A DNA stretch of 64,000 bases from Antitrichia curtipendula (GCA_951230915.1 OX579641.1:4836001-4900000), one strand, 5' to 3'; shown: positions 25,701 to 37,831, counted from the stretch's first letter. The notes: generated from the sequence alone by a model not told the origin. A program made the numbers and translations.

Positions 25701-26638
25701 TTAACCCCTAAAAGAGCATTGTCCCTTGGGGGGACAAATGGGATTTTGGGCAGGTACCTACAGGCTGAATTTTTGTCGTGATTTTTTGAAACTTTTTTTG
25801 AAGATAGAAAAACTGATAAGCTTTGTGGGAATATAATTTTTTTCACCATCGGTGCCTGGGAACAATATTTATGACCAAATAAGCTCAAAACAGGGGACGG
25901 GGGACAGCTTGGGCAGCAAAAAAAAATTGCAAAAATTTGAATTTTTTTCTTAAAATATATTTTTACTCATAGAATATATTTTTGTCTATCTGGAAAGCTT
26001 TGATTCATTTCATTTGGATTTGTTATGAGAAAGTTATGGACATTCTTGTTTTTTGGGCAGTTAGAGCATCTTCTAAAAAAAAATAACTTCTGGGATTCAT
26101 TTCTGAATGCAATTTTTCAAATTTTTCAAATTTTTTTTGCATGGCTTAGTTTACTTGATAGAACAATCTCACCATTGGGATTAGTACATTTTAATTCCAT
26201 CTAAAATATATGAATATTTTAGATTTTCCTTCTATCTTGTACCTACTTCTACTTAACAAATTTTTTAAGAATGATAATTAAGTTTTTTTGAACTTTTTTT
26301 TTTCTTAGACTCTCAACTCAATTTCCTACTATAAAGATTTAAAGCTCAAAAAGATGTAGTGCAAAAAGATTAAATTGAAAATGTTTGAAGTTAAAAAATC
26401 TAGTCGCACAATGTGCTGAAAAATTTGTTTTTTTTTCACTTTAAATGCAGATATCTTGCAATCTGTGCGGTCAAAAATTCTAAAACAAATTCCACACATT
26501 CTTATACTAGCTAGGTATAAGATCCTACAATTAGATGTGAAAAAAAAACATTTTTCAAATTGTTTTACTCTTTGCTATAGAAATGGTAGTTTTGAGTGTT
26601 TTTTGGCAGAAAAAAGGCCTTGGACTTTTAGAAGTTAA
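25701..26638 (+). mobile_element. TTAA piggyBac-like MITE, copy I (938 bp)
   Basis: Starts TTAACCCCTAAAAGAGC and ends GGACTTTTAGAAGTTAA. It lies five bases from copy H in the opposite orientation, so the two form a divergent pair joined at their GTCCC-box ends. Internal AAAGTTATGGAC and GGGCAGC boxes are preserved. Confidence 0.7.
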
Positions 26639-27076
26639 AGACATTTCAGGCCCCTAGGATATTTCTACACAAGAATCATCAAAATTTTCGATGCAAAAGT
26701 CAATGGTTCTTTGAGTAGGTGGACTTGTTGTATATTTGTACTAGCACAAGGATCAAATAATTATGCTTGCATTGGTGCACTACAAATCAAGTTTCTAGAT
26801 ACACACAAGGGAGATTGTTTGATCCAGAGGTTGAATCACGTCAAGCCTAGAGACAATGTCCGTCGGTAGAAAAAGTAGCAATGATAGCCAATATGTCCAT
26901 GTCCATCTTACATGAGCAAATAACTCCCTTTGATTCTTTTCCTTACAAAATTGACCATTCTCATTTATTTGGTTGTTGACTCTCAATTACTCATGCCCAT
27001 GCCCTAAAATTTCTGGGCTGCCCTGCCAAGAACAAAATTGTCCTTGAAGGCTTACAAGATATATCCCTTCCATAAA
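26639..27076. other. No recognised gene
   Basis: Spacer between a TTAA element and a long hairpin. Nothing recognised. Confidence 0.45.
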
Positions 27077-27232
27077 GTAACTCTGCCTATGACAACCAGA
27101 ATTTTGGACCAGCCTGATGCAGGCCAAAAACTTCATGAACAGTACATTTTCACAAGACACATGTACTGCTCATGAAGTCCTAGGCCTGCATTAGGCTGGT
27201 CCAAAGTTGACCTCTCATAGGCAGAGTTATAT
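27077..27232. repeat. Long imperfect hairpin (about 155 bp)
   Basis: The left arm runs from TAACTCTGCCTATGA through TTGGACCAGCCTGATGCAGG to CTTCATGAACAGTACA. The right arm is its inverted complement, with TGTACTGCTCATGAAG, CCTGCATTAGGCTGG and TCATAGGCAGAGTTA. Arms are about 69 nt with scattered mismatches, and the loop is short. It could be a foldback MITE or the DNA of a small-RNA precursor. No protein is encoded. Confidence 0.75.
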
Positions 27233-27797
27233 CTAGCATAACTTAATACCTTTGCAGCATGGAGAGGACCATTGCCTAGTTATACAATGTTATATATGCA
27301 TCGCTTTCTGCAGTGCCCCCTGCAAATAATTGAAATGAAACAAAACCCGGTAGATGAGTGGGACTGACTGACATCCTGACACCACCCCCCCCAACCTCTG
27401 TCTGGTTCTGTCCGCAGATCGACAAAGCGCCAGCAGCACGGCAAGTTGCATGTCCAGCAGCCGCAGCGACCCTGACTGGTGGAGGTCTCGCATGCAACTC
27501 GCAAGGGCGTCGGGGCACCGCACCAAGGCAGTTCCCAAGGCAGTTCTCCAGGACGGAGCCTTTATTCCAGCCTGGAATTTCCAGAGAGGCAAATCAACAG
27601 TTGCAATTCGTATAAAAATAGGAACTGAAAAAAAACTATACAACTTGTATCCGACGGAACGTTATCCAGGATCCGAATTATTGGAGCCACGACGCCTGCA
27701 GTGCCTGCAACGACAGGGTCACTCATGATGAGTCAGGTTCATCGATCGAAGGCAAAGCAGACAGGATTTCAATATATAAAAAAACAAAACCCTCCAA
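27233..27797. other. GC-richer stretch, no recognised gene
   Basis: Noticeably GC-richer than the flanks, with overlapping short frames on both strands (for example plus 27450-27728, 92 residues). None has a recognisable domain. It may be an exon or untranslated region of an unidentified gene, or a MITE cluster. Confidence 0.3.
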
Positions 27798-28300
27798 TGC
27801 AGTAAGGTAGCAGGGCTTTACCGGCCTGCTTTTGTTCAAAGAAAGGAAGAATGAGAAAGAATAACTCGAAGGGAACGAAGTCACAGACTTACAGTACGTA
27901 CGGAAGCCACGTACGGTAAAATCGTCAACGGCAGAGGGATGAGGAATGAGTAGGAAATGAGGGGGTGCTGTAGATCGAATGCAGTAGGGCTTCAAGTATT
28001 GTTCAAAGAAAGGTAGAAACTAAGGAAGACTTAACTCGAATGGAACGAAGTTACAGTGCGGAAGCAACGTGCGGTAAAGTCGTCAACGGCAGAGGGAGTA
28101 AAGAAATGAGGGAGTGCTGTAAGGTAAGCTTAGGTCGAATGCAGTAGGGCTTTATAGTTTGAAAGAAAGGAAGAAAGGAAGAATACCTCGAATGGAACGA
28201 AGTTTACAGTACGGAAGCAGGCAAGGTGCGGCAAAATCGTGAACGGCAACGGATGAGGATCAGATGAGTAGGAGATGCGGGAGTGCCGTCGATGGCAAGG
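27798..28300. repeat. Tandem array, about three units of roughly 160 bp
   Basis: Units start near 27798, 27977 and 28137. Shared blocks in order are GAATGCAGTAGGGCTT, AAAGAAAGGAAGAA, CTCGAATGGAACGAAGT, GTGCGGTAAAATCGTCAACG and GAAATGAGGGAGTGCTGT. Units differ by small indels. No frame is conserved across units, so the array is probably non-coding. Confidence 0.75.
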
Positions 28301-31300
28301 CAAGGCAACAGCTTCCACAAGGAGTAGGTGAATGCGCCTATTTTGTCAAGCCTGAAGACTAATAAAAAGGCTTTCCGCCGGCCTTCTTCCGCTACCCAAT
28401 ACCAGTGGACAACAGTTTGTTTTTTAAATTATTTATTCGGCACTACTAGAAACAATATTTGCATCCAGTGCAGGCGCTGGTCTCCCCCATGCTGGGAAGG
28501 GGGTATCATGTTTCGCTAGAATGTCTGGGAGGGACTTATGCTCCATCCGGAAGCAAAGTTCGCAGGGAGTTCGAGGATCCAAGTGCAGCAATTGCACTGA
28601 CATGTGGATCCGGTGGGTGGGGGAGGGATCGAGTAACAAGTCCACACATACTGATTCCCTCAAGATTGACCAATCTCGACCAATGGGGTTCTCTATCAAT
28701 TTCGTTGAAACATGAAATCCACCTTTCTCGCTCACACCAATGTTTTCTTTTTAAATGTTTTTGGACCAATGGTAAATATGTGACCTTTCTTTCAAAAAGG
28801 TTCTTAGTGAGTTCCTTGGCTTCTTCATTTTGGAGGCTTGAATTGAAGGAGGCCAATTTTGACTATGCAATTTTTGTGTGTGTTGGCTCTTCATGACGGA
28901 TGAAATGAGATTTTGGAAACATTATGGCAACAATGTGTAGGAACATGATTGCAGTCTAGCATTTAAAAACACGTTTAACTTCTTTTTTTCTACAAGTTTG
29001 AAGCTGCCCCATTTTTTTTGGAGACAATCGGGCATTAAATTGCCTAAAAAGAACACTAGCTCACCCACCCCACCGGCATGACAATCAGTAGGATCTTCTT
29101 TGTCTTGCAGTGAATTCACTCGCTATGATCCCCTCAAAAGGGACACACCCACAAACAACCGCATCAAAACAGTTCAGCATTTTTAACAATAAAATGATCA
29201 GTTTGCTGTCTTGTGGGGTGCGCTTGGGAGGTACGGTAACGGTTTAAGTGATTCTGTAGACGACGCTCGAAATCTCCAGCTGTGCCGATAACGCTGGAGC
29301 TCTCCATGTGCCGAAGACTTGGCCACCACCAGACGCTCCCTCGAGGCGGCGGCAGCAGCAGCAGCAGGCCTGGCCAGGCGTAACTTGTGTCGGATTGTAC
29401 CGTATTTCCACGAGTGCAAAAAATAAATACAAGCTTGTCAAGTACTCATCACGGAGGAATATTTTTCTCTCATCATGGTGTTTTAAACTTTTGTTTGCAC
29501 GTGATGAAGGTAAAAGAGTCTTTGCATTTGACAAAATCTATATGTGAGGAATCAATCCAAAATGTCCATCTATAGATCAGTTTTGAAGGATTCCATAGTC
29601 AACATCCAATCATGGTACATTGGGTGAAAGCATGCTACGATCTACCACTTTTGATGTCACGGTGTCACATTTGAGGAGATAATGAATTTTAAGTGTATAT
29701 AAATGAGGATAATTACATGCATAAATTTGGTGTGATGATTGACATTACGAATGTATTCTAGGGTCCAGGCGCATTTTTCAATTTGTATTCAGTATCTAGT
29801 TTATTCACTAATATAGATGTTTTAGTTTTTATTTTATTTTCTTATTTTAAATATAAATTTTAATATTTGAATTGGTTGGAAGAAGAAACTAGCAAGATTT
29901 TACAAGTGGGCCTAATTTTCTTATTATTCAATTCTACAACATATATTGTGGAATTAAACAATAAAATGAGTTAAACAATATAATAAATAAATAAATAAAA
30001 ACAATTTTTTTTAAAAATTAACTTCAAGACAATAAAACAATATAAAAAATTGGCCCACCTGTAGAATCTTGTTAGCTTTCTTCACCAAGAATCAAAAGTA
30101 TTAAAAACTTTATTTATATTTTTTTATTGAATGTGCCAAAGCAAGTAGACTGTAGCATGCTTTCCCTCCACTAGGAATAGAATTGGGACACAAAAGAATA
30201 ATTATTTTTTCAATTGTCATGTTGTTTTTCTCCGGTGAAAGTTTGAGTGATAAGACTTATCATCAAGTTGTCAAAAAAATGATAGTGTACTTTTATACTT
30301 TTGTTGTTTCGCATACTAAAAGATTTTCAATACGTATTGCCCATGCAATTCCACCAAAGCAAGTCATTAGAGGGGATTTGGGGCAAGAGGAGGGCCGTTT
30401 CAGGCATGTTCCCCTTGTTGTTCCCGATGCAATGACAATGAGAAAACGGCGCTATCAGAATTTTTAATTTAAAAAAAAAAAAAAAAAAATCTTAAAAGAA
30501 AAATTTTAAAATTGTCTGACGCGGCCAAAGTTTGGCCACATCGGACCGTTGCAGTCAGTTGACTTAGTTGCTACCCTTGCATTCCCACAATCTCAGAATG
30601 CAAGGGTACTCGCAGTCCTTTACAAGGGCTAAATCCCTTCTAATGGTAGTGAGTTGTATAGGTAGGGTTCAAAATTTGGCCTTTCCTCCTTCAAAATCCT
30701 TATTTACAATGAAATGAATTGTTGTAAGAAATGATGATTTTTCTTTTTCTTTACTTTTGCACACTAGAAGCCTTACAATTGCCTCGCAACTCAGATTATA
30801 AGTTGCACGGGTGGGATAAACAATTGGTGGCCTCCTCCCTCGAAAGTCTGTCAATGGTCGGGAAGAACCAGTGGCTAGTTCAAAGTTAGCCGGTGGATTT
30901 GGGAAAAAAACACTAGTTGCAATTTGAAAATATTGACAAAACACCGGTGCAAAAATCTAAAAAAATTTACATTTTAAATGAAAAATAGAGCAAATAACCG
31001 GACTCCGTACTTGAGAAAACGGTAAGTTCCATTTGGGAATAGAAGGAAAATAGTTGGTGAAACTCAAAACACTTCCCCAACACTGAAGTCCGGTGCTCTC
31101 CGCAAATACCGACCATTTGCCTGCGGCCATGCTATTCTCACCGTTTGGAACAAGGGACACAGTCAGGTGAGATTCATCAGCCATGCCATGCTATTCTCAG
31201 GTGAGATTGCCATGCTATTCCTGCGGCCATGCTATTCTCACAGGCTGATGAATCTCACCATTTGGAACAAGGGACACGCTCCTGGAATCAGAACCACTTG

Positions 31301-31492
31301 TTGGCACATGGACCGAGTGCAAACCCTCAGTTTATTTGACCTATATAACACATAATTGTTGTATACTAACATAATGTTGATAACACCATGTAATTTTTGT
31401 AAATTTTCCAATATTTTTTTCATTTCCAAAAGGACATTTTTCTAAAGTCTGGAGAGTCCGGAAATGAATACCTTGATCAAAATATTACCCAT
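28301..31492. other. Mixed composition, no recognised gene
   Basis: At 28444 the sequence CACTACTAGAAACAAT resembles a CACTA-transposon end, but no partner end was found. 28.45-28.9 kb and 29.2-29.4 kb are GC-richer with competing short frames and no recognisable domain; 29354-29367 is a short GCA run. 30473-30490 is a poly(A) tract. 30571-30607 is a perfect small hairpin (TACCCTTGCATTC with GAATGCAAGGGTA). 31118-31277 contains duplicated blocks of CTGCGGCCATGCTATTCTCA and TTTGGAACAAGGGACAC. Confidence 0.4.
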
Positions 31493-31813
31493 ATGGGCAA
31501 TTTCGTTAAAATGGCGAAATTCCGTAACTTTGGCAGTTTTCACAGTTCAGAGCGGCCGCTCTGAAATGTTCAACAATCCTAGATTTCTGAAATCTAAACC
31601 ACTTAAAGATGTCTGAAATCTACAACACTCATAGATGTTGCTTTCAAAGTTCAGACCGTGCAATTTGAAATATACATTAGTGCTAGATTTCTGAAATCTA
31701 TATAAGACAAAGATTTATGTAATCTATACCCCTCGTAGATGTCACTTTCGCAGTTCAAAGTGGCCGCTCTGAAAATGGCATACGGAATATGCCATTTTAA
31801 CGAAATTGCCCAT
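31493..31813. mobile_element. MITE with ATGGGCAATTTCGTT termini (321 bp)
   Basis: Begins ATGGGCAATTTCGTTAAAAT and ends with its inverse complement ATTTTAACGAAATTGCCCAT. A GGCATATTCCGTA-like extension makes the inverted repeat about 34 bp with few mismatches. The flanks read CCAT on both sides (31489-31492 and 31814-31817), a possible short target duplication. The inside carries repeated TAGATTTCTGAAATCTA-like palindromes and GCGGCCGCTCTGAA. No coding capacity. A related terminus is found at 40194-40343. Confidence 0.75.
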
Positions 31814-32582
31814 CCATGTGTCTGGAATGGGTAGAATCTATGCCTTGTCATTACAACATTGTCATCAATTCACTCTTGGTTAGCTTCAAATCCATACAAA
31901 TAAATTCATTTTAGCAATAGAAGTTAATAGTTGGTAGGGAGGTCATTATGGACTACATTGGGCATGGGTTGGTAGAAGCCCTATAATAGCTATTTTTCTA
32001 ACGCTAACAAGCATGTGTGTAGGTTGAAATGGATGCCCAAGGCAACACTTTTCTACAAATTATAAACAATTCACATAAAGTCCATAAAATATTTTTTCAA
32101 TCATAATGTTGTTTCTTATTACTTCTCTATCACTTAAATTTATTTCCACATTTTCCTTATAGCATCACCATATTGCACTAGTCATTTGCCAATAATGGGG
32201 TAGTTTACTTCAGCTGCTTGACATGCGAATAGTGGGACTTTGAATTTCCCGTCGGCCCAACGTTGTGGAGCCAAAGGAAGTGGTAGAAGGTGGTTTGGAG
32301 CGTTGTAGAGTGCTTTTGGCCCTTAGATGTGAACTTAGTCTGTGATGGGGAGCCGGCATCTTGTTTGGGACCTCAAACGCTCATGACCTCCACATGGAGC
32401 AATGGAGACTCATCTTTTTCAAGTTGAGTCTCTCACGTGATGGAATGAGAGGTGTTTGCCTCGACTTTCCGTCCAAGCATGTACACATTTTTTAAGAATG
32501 ATGTAGACTCAACTAATATTTGTATTTCGTGAGGTTTTCTAAGCTTCTTTAGAAGCTTTTTTTCACGTTTATTACTTGAAGG
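31814..32582. other. No recognised gene
   Basis: Intermediate-composition sequence with no recognisable domain. A small palindrome AAGCTTCTTTAGAAGCTT lies near 32541. Confidence 0.4.
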
Positions 32583-32714
32583 AAATAAACACCTATAATA
32601 CACGAGTACACTAGGTGTAACAAGTGGTTTTACAACCACTTCTTTACTTAGTAAAGGTGTGGTTGTAAAACCACTTGCTACACCTAGTGTACTCGTGTAT
32701 TATAGGTGTTTATT
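32583..32714. repeat. Near-perfect hairpin with 57-bp arms
   Basis: The left arm starts AAATAAACACCTATAATA and runs to ACAACCAC at 32639. The right arm, 32658-32714, is its inverse complement with a single mismatch. The loop of about 18 bases itself holds the palindrome CTTTACTTAGTAAAG. The transcript would form a perfect long stem. Candidates are a very young foldback element or a small-RNA precursor. Confidence 0.9.
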
Positions 32715-35472
32715 TTCTTTACTTTGCCATGGATGTTGTTAGTGTTGATGCTTATAATGATAGGATGTTTTTTGTATTTCTTTCATTACTTGTAGGATTT
32801 TCCGTGACTGTAATATACATCACAATCACGTGGCGTTTCCCTATGACTGTAGTGTCCACCGTTGGTCAAGAGCTATTGAGCCTTAAGGTGGTTAGATTGC
32901 TAGCCAATTACATAGTTCATTGTTGATTTATGGCATGCTATCTCTCATGTTGGCACGACGTGTTTGTGCATGACATGCTTGTTTTGATACAAGAGTCCAA
33001 GATCTACATTTCCTTTTTATTAAGGACTCTTCAATCCTAAAGCATTCCGACGTCCAATTTTTTGGACGACTAACAGATTCCAACTCAAGTTCCATTCTCA
33101 TTACTACCTGGATGAAAGTCATCCTAATTTGTGGAGATACTTTATTAGGTTCTTGTCCTATCTACTGGTTGGATTTGGTGTTACTAGAATACATGTATTC
33201 TAAATTTACAAATGTGGAAGTATGTCAAGTGGTTGACCAAACCCAAATTGCATTGACTCTAGATTTGCGAAAATGAGGTCATAGATTTAAATAACACAAA
33301 AATTTCAAAAAATCATTGTGTAAAGAGAACCTCATTTCAAATTCATTCCAACAAAATGCACTCAAAATATAATGCTCCATAATATTTTGCTTGTAATTGA
33401 TTTAGAAGGAATTTTGAAATTTTCCTTTCAAAGTTTATAAAAAAATAAAATTGGTGATAGCATTGATATGACATATTTAACTACTTCTGGACTATTCAAT
33501 GAATTATGAACTAAGCAAGATCCATACAAACATTGGTAGATCTCCCAATGTTTGTATAGATCAGGAGATCTCCGATGCTTGTATAGATCCTCCCATGGTC
33601 AATCGAGAGATCTCCCCATGACTTTATGGACTTTCAAAAGTCCAAAAGCAGTTAAATACACCATTGGTGAATCTAACCATACCGATGGAATCTAAAATTC
33701 AAAATCTTTAACTTTTAGTTGACCCAAATATTCTTCCAAACAGTACTTTATGATGCTTTTTTTATCAAATCGTGAATTCTGGAGAAGACTCTGGATGTTA
33801 CGTTACGTTACGTTTAGGGGTTAAGGTACTAGCTAGTCAAGAACTGTGACGACAATGCACTTGCGGAATGCGCAAGTTGGGGTACACGTGATGGGCCATC
33901 CAGGTCTCCCGGCTGACTTACAAGAAGAACTGAAAGAATTTCTGCTTTAAATTTCATGCCCACGCCGGCCCAAGAAAGGGATTGTGGCTACAGCAGAATT
34001 TCTGGGCTCATTTGGCAGACCCGTGGAGGTAATCGGTCGGACCGTCACTTAAGTCGGAGCTTGCTTGTGCAGCAAAGTCTTCAGTATTGAATAAGTGGTC
34101 GAAAGCAACACAAAACAACAATCATTCCCCGTCTTTGTCGAATTCACACTGCGATGTTCCGTCGTTGACTTATTCCCGGAACGCTGTTTTCCGATCCCTG
34201 CAGAGTATAAAGAATGTCCCGATCCGGACGTCGTAGACACCAAAGCCTCCGTCACTCAGCTTTAATACGGTACCAGTTTCTGAGACATTATTGAGGTGGG
34301 AATCTCTTTTTTTATTTGGCACAAATTGGAAAAATCAGCTCGCAAGGAAGTCTTGAAAACGAGACCACCACGCAGGTTCAGTTAATTGGAAAAGCATTTG
34401 GGCTAACATATGTTTAAGTTTACAGCAGTATCGAAGGGTTTTGCTGGTGACGAGGATGGTCGTGAGCGACATCCGCAAAACAGACGTTGCTCGTGGGCTT
34501 ATACTCTCCGAATTTCTAGGATTATCAGAGTATAATTTCCGGATTCCTAGGTTTGTCGCTGTTAAACCCTAACTGAACAGGGGATAAACGTTTCGGCATT
34601 CCGGGGATTTGCAGTTCAACGATTGGGTAGACGTGCTTCTGCCGCAATGTCTTTCAAATTCTAGAGAATTGTGGAAGGAATTCAATCATTTGTGACATTG
34701 CGTTTGGTTTGGTTTCCTCGCCTGCCTGTCTTGTTTACAGCCCTGCGGCTTCAGGCGGTGACTTGAATACTGCTGTCCTTTACCTTTTAAGCGAGCTTGT
34801 GCTTTTGTCGCAAAGATGCATAAACTGAGATCCGCCGGCACACATAGACGTGAATCGTGTTTGGATTCCCGAAATGGTGCACACTTCAGAGTTCAGAGTG
34901 TCAAAATTGTAACCCTCAGATCTATGAAATACGTAGATCTCATAGTTCTGTCGGCCGACTGAAACTGCAATGTCCAATTGCACTGAAATGAGCAATTTTA
35001 ACGAATATAAGGTTCCAAATTCTCATTTGAAGTAAACCATCTTAACTAGGTTGCTATAAATGGGATCAAGAAATTCCACCTCGAGAGAATTCTCTAGATA
35101 CCATCACCAAATCTTCAATTACCAAGTCTACTAACATGTAGAGTAACTACTGCTGAATGATTACAGGACAACAATAATTGGCATTCACAGAACGAGTGGC
35201 AAGCAGTGATCCCAAGGTTCAAGAAATAAATATATAATCAAAAGCATCCCACATTCACTGATAAGCCGAAATTCATAGAACGGAGCGCTTCTGTTCCAAA
35301 TTATGCGACAGCTTTTCTGCCATGAACAAATTCATACACTCTGGAACATGAGTACATGAGTACCCTAAACCTCTGCCACGCAACTAGACCGAAATCTAGG
35401 CATTTAAGTTACATCCCTCGCAACTCCAACCAGCAAGCAAGAAAACGAATTTCACTTCCTCTGTTTTACAAA
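32715..35472. other. Intergenic region 3' of the polyphenol oxidase gene
   Basis: No gene recognised. It includes a TTACG triplication near 33797-33811 followed by an isolated TTTAGGGGTTAA at 33813-33824 that looks like a lone terminus of the TTAA family. Near 34990-35006 GCAATTTTAACGAAT resembles a terminus of the 31.5-kb MITE. The poly(A) signal of the polyphenol oxidase gene lies just beyond the right edge. Confidence 0.4.
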
Positions 35473-35478
35473 TTTATT
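35473..35478 (-). terminator. Candidate poly(A) signal of the polyphenol oxidase gene
   Basis: AATAAA on the minus strand (TTTATT on plus), about 145 bases beyond the stop codon at 35623. Position and sequence fit a plant near-upstream element. The cleavage site cannot be placed from sequence alone. Confidence 0.5.
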
Positions 35479-35622
35479 GACTCCCAACATGAGTCCCACC
35501 TGTACCAATCAATACCTAGCATCACAGACCTTGGTATCATCACGTCACGGAAGCCGAGCATAGACACCAAATTGCACGGGCCCATCACGCGAAAGAATGA
35601 ATATCAACGTCCACATCCACCG

Positions 35623-37452
35623 TTACATGGTAACCTCAGGACTCAAGTCGTAGAAAACCTTGGCTTTGTCGAACGTGATGAGCTGGATGGGATCGGTCTC
35701 CTGCACAATGGTCACCACAATGCTTTTCACGTAGTCATAGCCCAGCAGCTTCAGCTTAGGTCCGATCGCCATTCGCCAAATCCGCGGGGGAAGATTGAGC
35801 GTGGGCTGTCCAACCACAGGCAGGTAGTTATACGTCCCAGTAAATTCAGGGCACGTTGCACCGGCGTTTGTCAAATTTGCTGTGGGGAAGAAGAGGTACG
35901 CCTTCCAGTGCACTTGCAATGTGTTATTCGGAATGTTAATCCCCGAAAGCTCAAGGACCTCAACCCCCTTCTTATGGCGCTTCCCGCGGCTCACTTTGAA
36001 CGTAATGGGCGTCGCGCCAATCACGCCGGATTTATTGTGCTTCTCGGTGTCGCTGATCAAGCTCAGAACTGCGGATTTCGAGAGAGGGCTACAAAGCGGA
36101 ATGGTATTCTCTCTCCCCTTCTCCACACCGTTCGTCAGCCACGGCATCGGCAAGCTCTGATACTGGTACCTGCAAAACCCGACTTCGAAATCAGAAACGA
36201 TACAATAATTGTAGCTTCGCAATGGTACAAGTTCAGCTCGAAATCACACAGTTTTGGCTTCGCAATGATACGATTTCAGCTTCCCAATGGCGCAATTTCG
36301 AAAGAGTTCGAATTGAGTAACGAGAAGAAGAATCCCTTACTTGAGCTTATTAGTGTCGAGACTCTGGGAGACGTTAACTCGCACCAGATTCGCATTCTCA
36401 TCATAATACACGAACTGCGAGTCTAAGAAAGCGGGATCCTTCGGGTACGTCCTCTCCCCACCCGGAATCGTTTGCCACACAGTCCACACCCGGTCCACAT
36501 TCCCGTGATGCGCATAGAAGATCGGATCGAACGCAGTGCGGTGGAAGTGACCCATATCATCATAAGGAATGTACGGCGGCGGTGGGTTCGGATCCCCCAC
36601 CCACAAATGCACCGTCCCGTGCGGGACATCCTCCAACGTCCCAGGCCCTGCGCCTCCCCAGTCTCCATATCTGTACGGCATTCCGTAGAACAAGCTCGTC
36701 GTGTTCGCCCCGGTCACAATCTGCGTGAACATCAGCCGAGTATTCTGAAGGCGAAGGTAATCAGCCGTCTTATTAGTACACCCCCCAATGCTATCCAAAT
36801 CCACCACGAACGGTGGGAACGAGCAATTGTTCCGAATCGGATCGTACAGAGGGGAAGAGCTATCCGCGTACATCGCCGGCATCTGATCCGGAGCTGGCGT
36901 CAAGTCCTCGGAGTCGTCCCAGGCCCAGAACGGAAGCATGAACGAGTCGTCGTCGAGCAGCTTCGCTAGAATGCGTTCATGGAAGTACACGAACATGCGG
37001 TGCCATGGGAGGAACAGCCAGCCGTTGTGAACCGCTAAGGGATACTCCCATCCGGGGTAGTAGAGCGAGTAGTCGCAGTACAAGCAATGGAGGTTCATCT
37101 GGTTCAACAGCGAGCGGGGGTCGGTGTCGGGAAGCTCACGCATAAGCTTATACCCCTTCTTTAACTGCTCAACGTAGTCGTCGCTCACTAAGTGTGCTGC
37201 GGGCCGAGTCCGCATGGGGAGGTCCTCCGGATACTCGAACTGGTAAACTGGCTCCCCTGTGTAAGGGGTGGGCATACAGCAGTTTTCAACGCTGTTGCAC
37301 TGAGTGAACAAGTCGGGGGCAGGAATGGCACTCCCTATGACGCCTTCCGTCTGGGCGGCGACGTCTCGGAGGAAGATTGTCAGCGACACTGCTAGGAGAA
37401 GCGCTATGCACTTCATCGCCGCCATGGAAAGCCTGGGACTGAGTGACCCCAT
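35623..37452 (-). CDS. Polyphenol oxidase (catechol oxidase/tyrosinase family), two exons
   Basis: Exon 1 is 37452-36341, the intron 36340-36170 (GTAAGG...TTGCAG, 171 bp), exon 2 36169-35623; joined length is 552 residues. The enzyme oxidises o-diphenols to o-quinones at a dinuclear copper centre. Copper A ligands are His122, His142 and His151, with Cys126 in HCLYC placed for the thioether bridge. Copper B has His278 and His282 plus the AHHGNVD pair at 315-316. Glu274 sits at the water-keeper position; Gly279, not Asn, follows the first copper B histidine, which favours diphenolase activity. PMPWL and the following C-terminal half match the DWL and KFDV regions. Residues 13-34 form a signal peptide (KCIALLLAVSL core, AAQ cleavage), and NCS, NKT, NTT and NVS sites fit secretion. 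Met10 or Met13 could be the true start. Confidence 0.93.
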
Positions 37453-37831
37453 AACTCACAGTCCCAAGGGGAATTCTCCCAACTTAAGTCACCCGAGTTC
37501 GAATTTCCTAACCTCTCGATACAGAGTCGATACTCTACTCCCAGTCTGTGCAAGTACAATTCACGAATTAGTCGACATTCACATCACGGTTGGACATCGC
37601 TCACGAGCTAGTATGACGGGACTCCTGGGCAGATTGTCGGTATCAAACTACAGAGCATCTAAATGGGAAGAACAGAAAGCAATTGCAACACGTTGTACAA
37701 TTTTCCATTCCGGAGACGGAGCAACATACAAGTGGAAAGCGAGGTGTGCCCCATATAGAGAGCTAAAGAAGAGCCATCAGCCGAATCGAATGGAATTCAT
37801 TGAGTGACTAAGCGCGTTGGAAACAGGGGGG

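Noticed and set aside
33797..33824. Isolated TTTAGGGGTTAA as a full TTAA element
   Set aside because: Only one terminus is present. No TTAACCCCTAAA start occurs at a suitable distance and no family interior lies alongside.
35356..36426. A 356-codon open frame on the plus strand
   Set aside because: It is the antisense shadow of polyphenol oxidase exons 1 and 2 and the intron. It has no domain, and the opposite strand is clearly coding.
36472..37807. Further plus-strand frames of 165 and 167 codons
   Set aside because: These are antisense to polyphenol oxidase exon 1 and its leader and have no recognisable domain.
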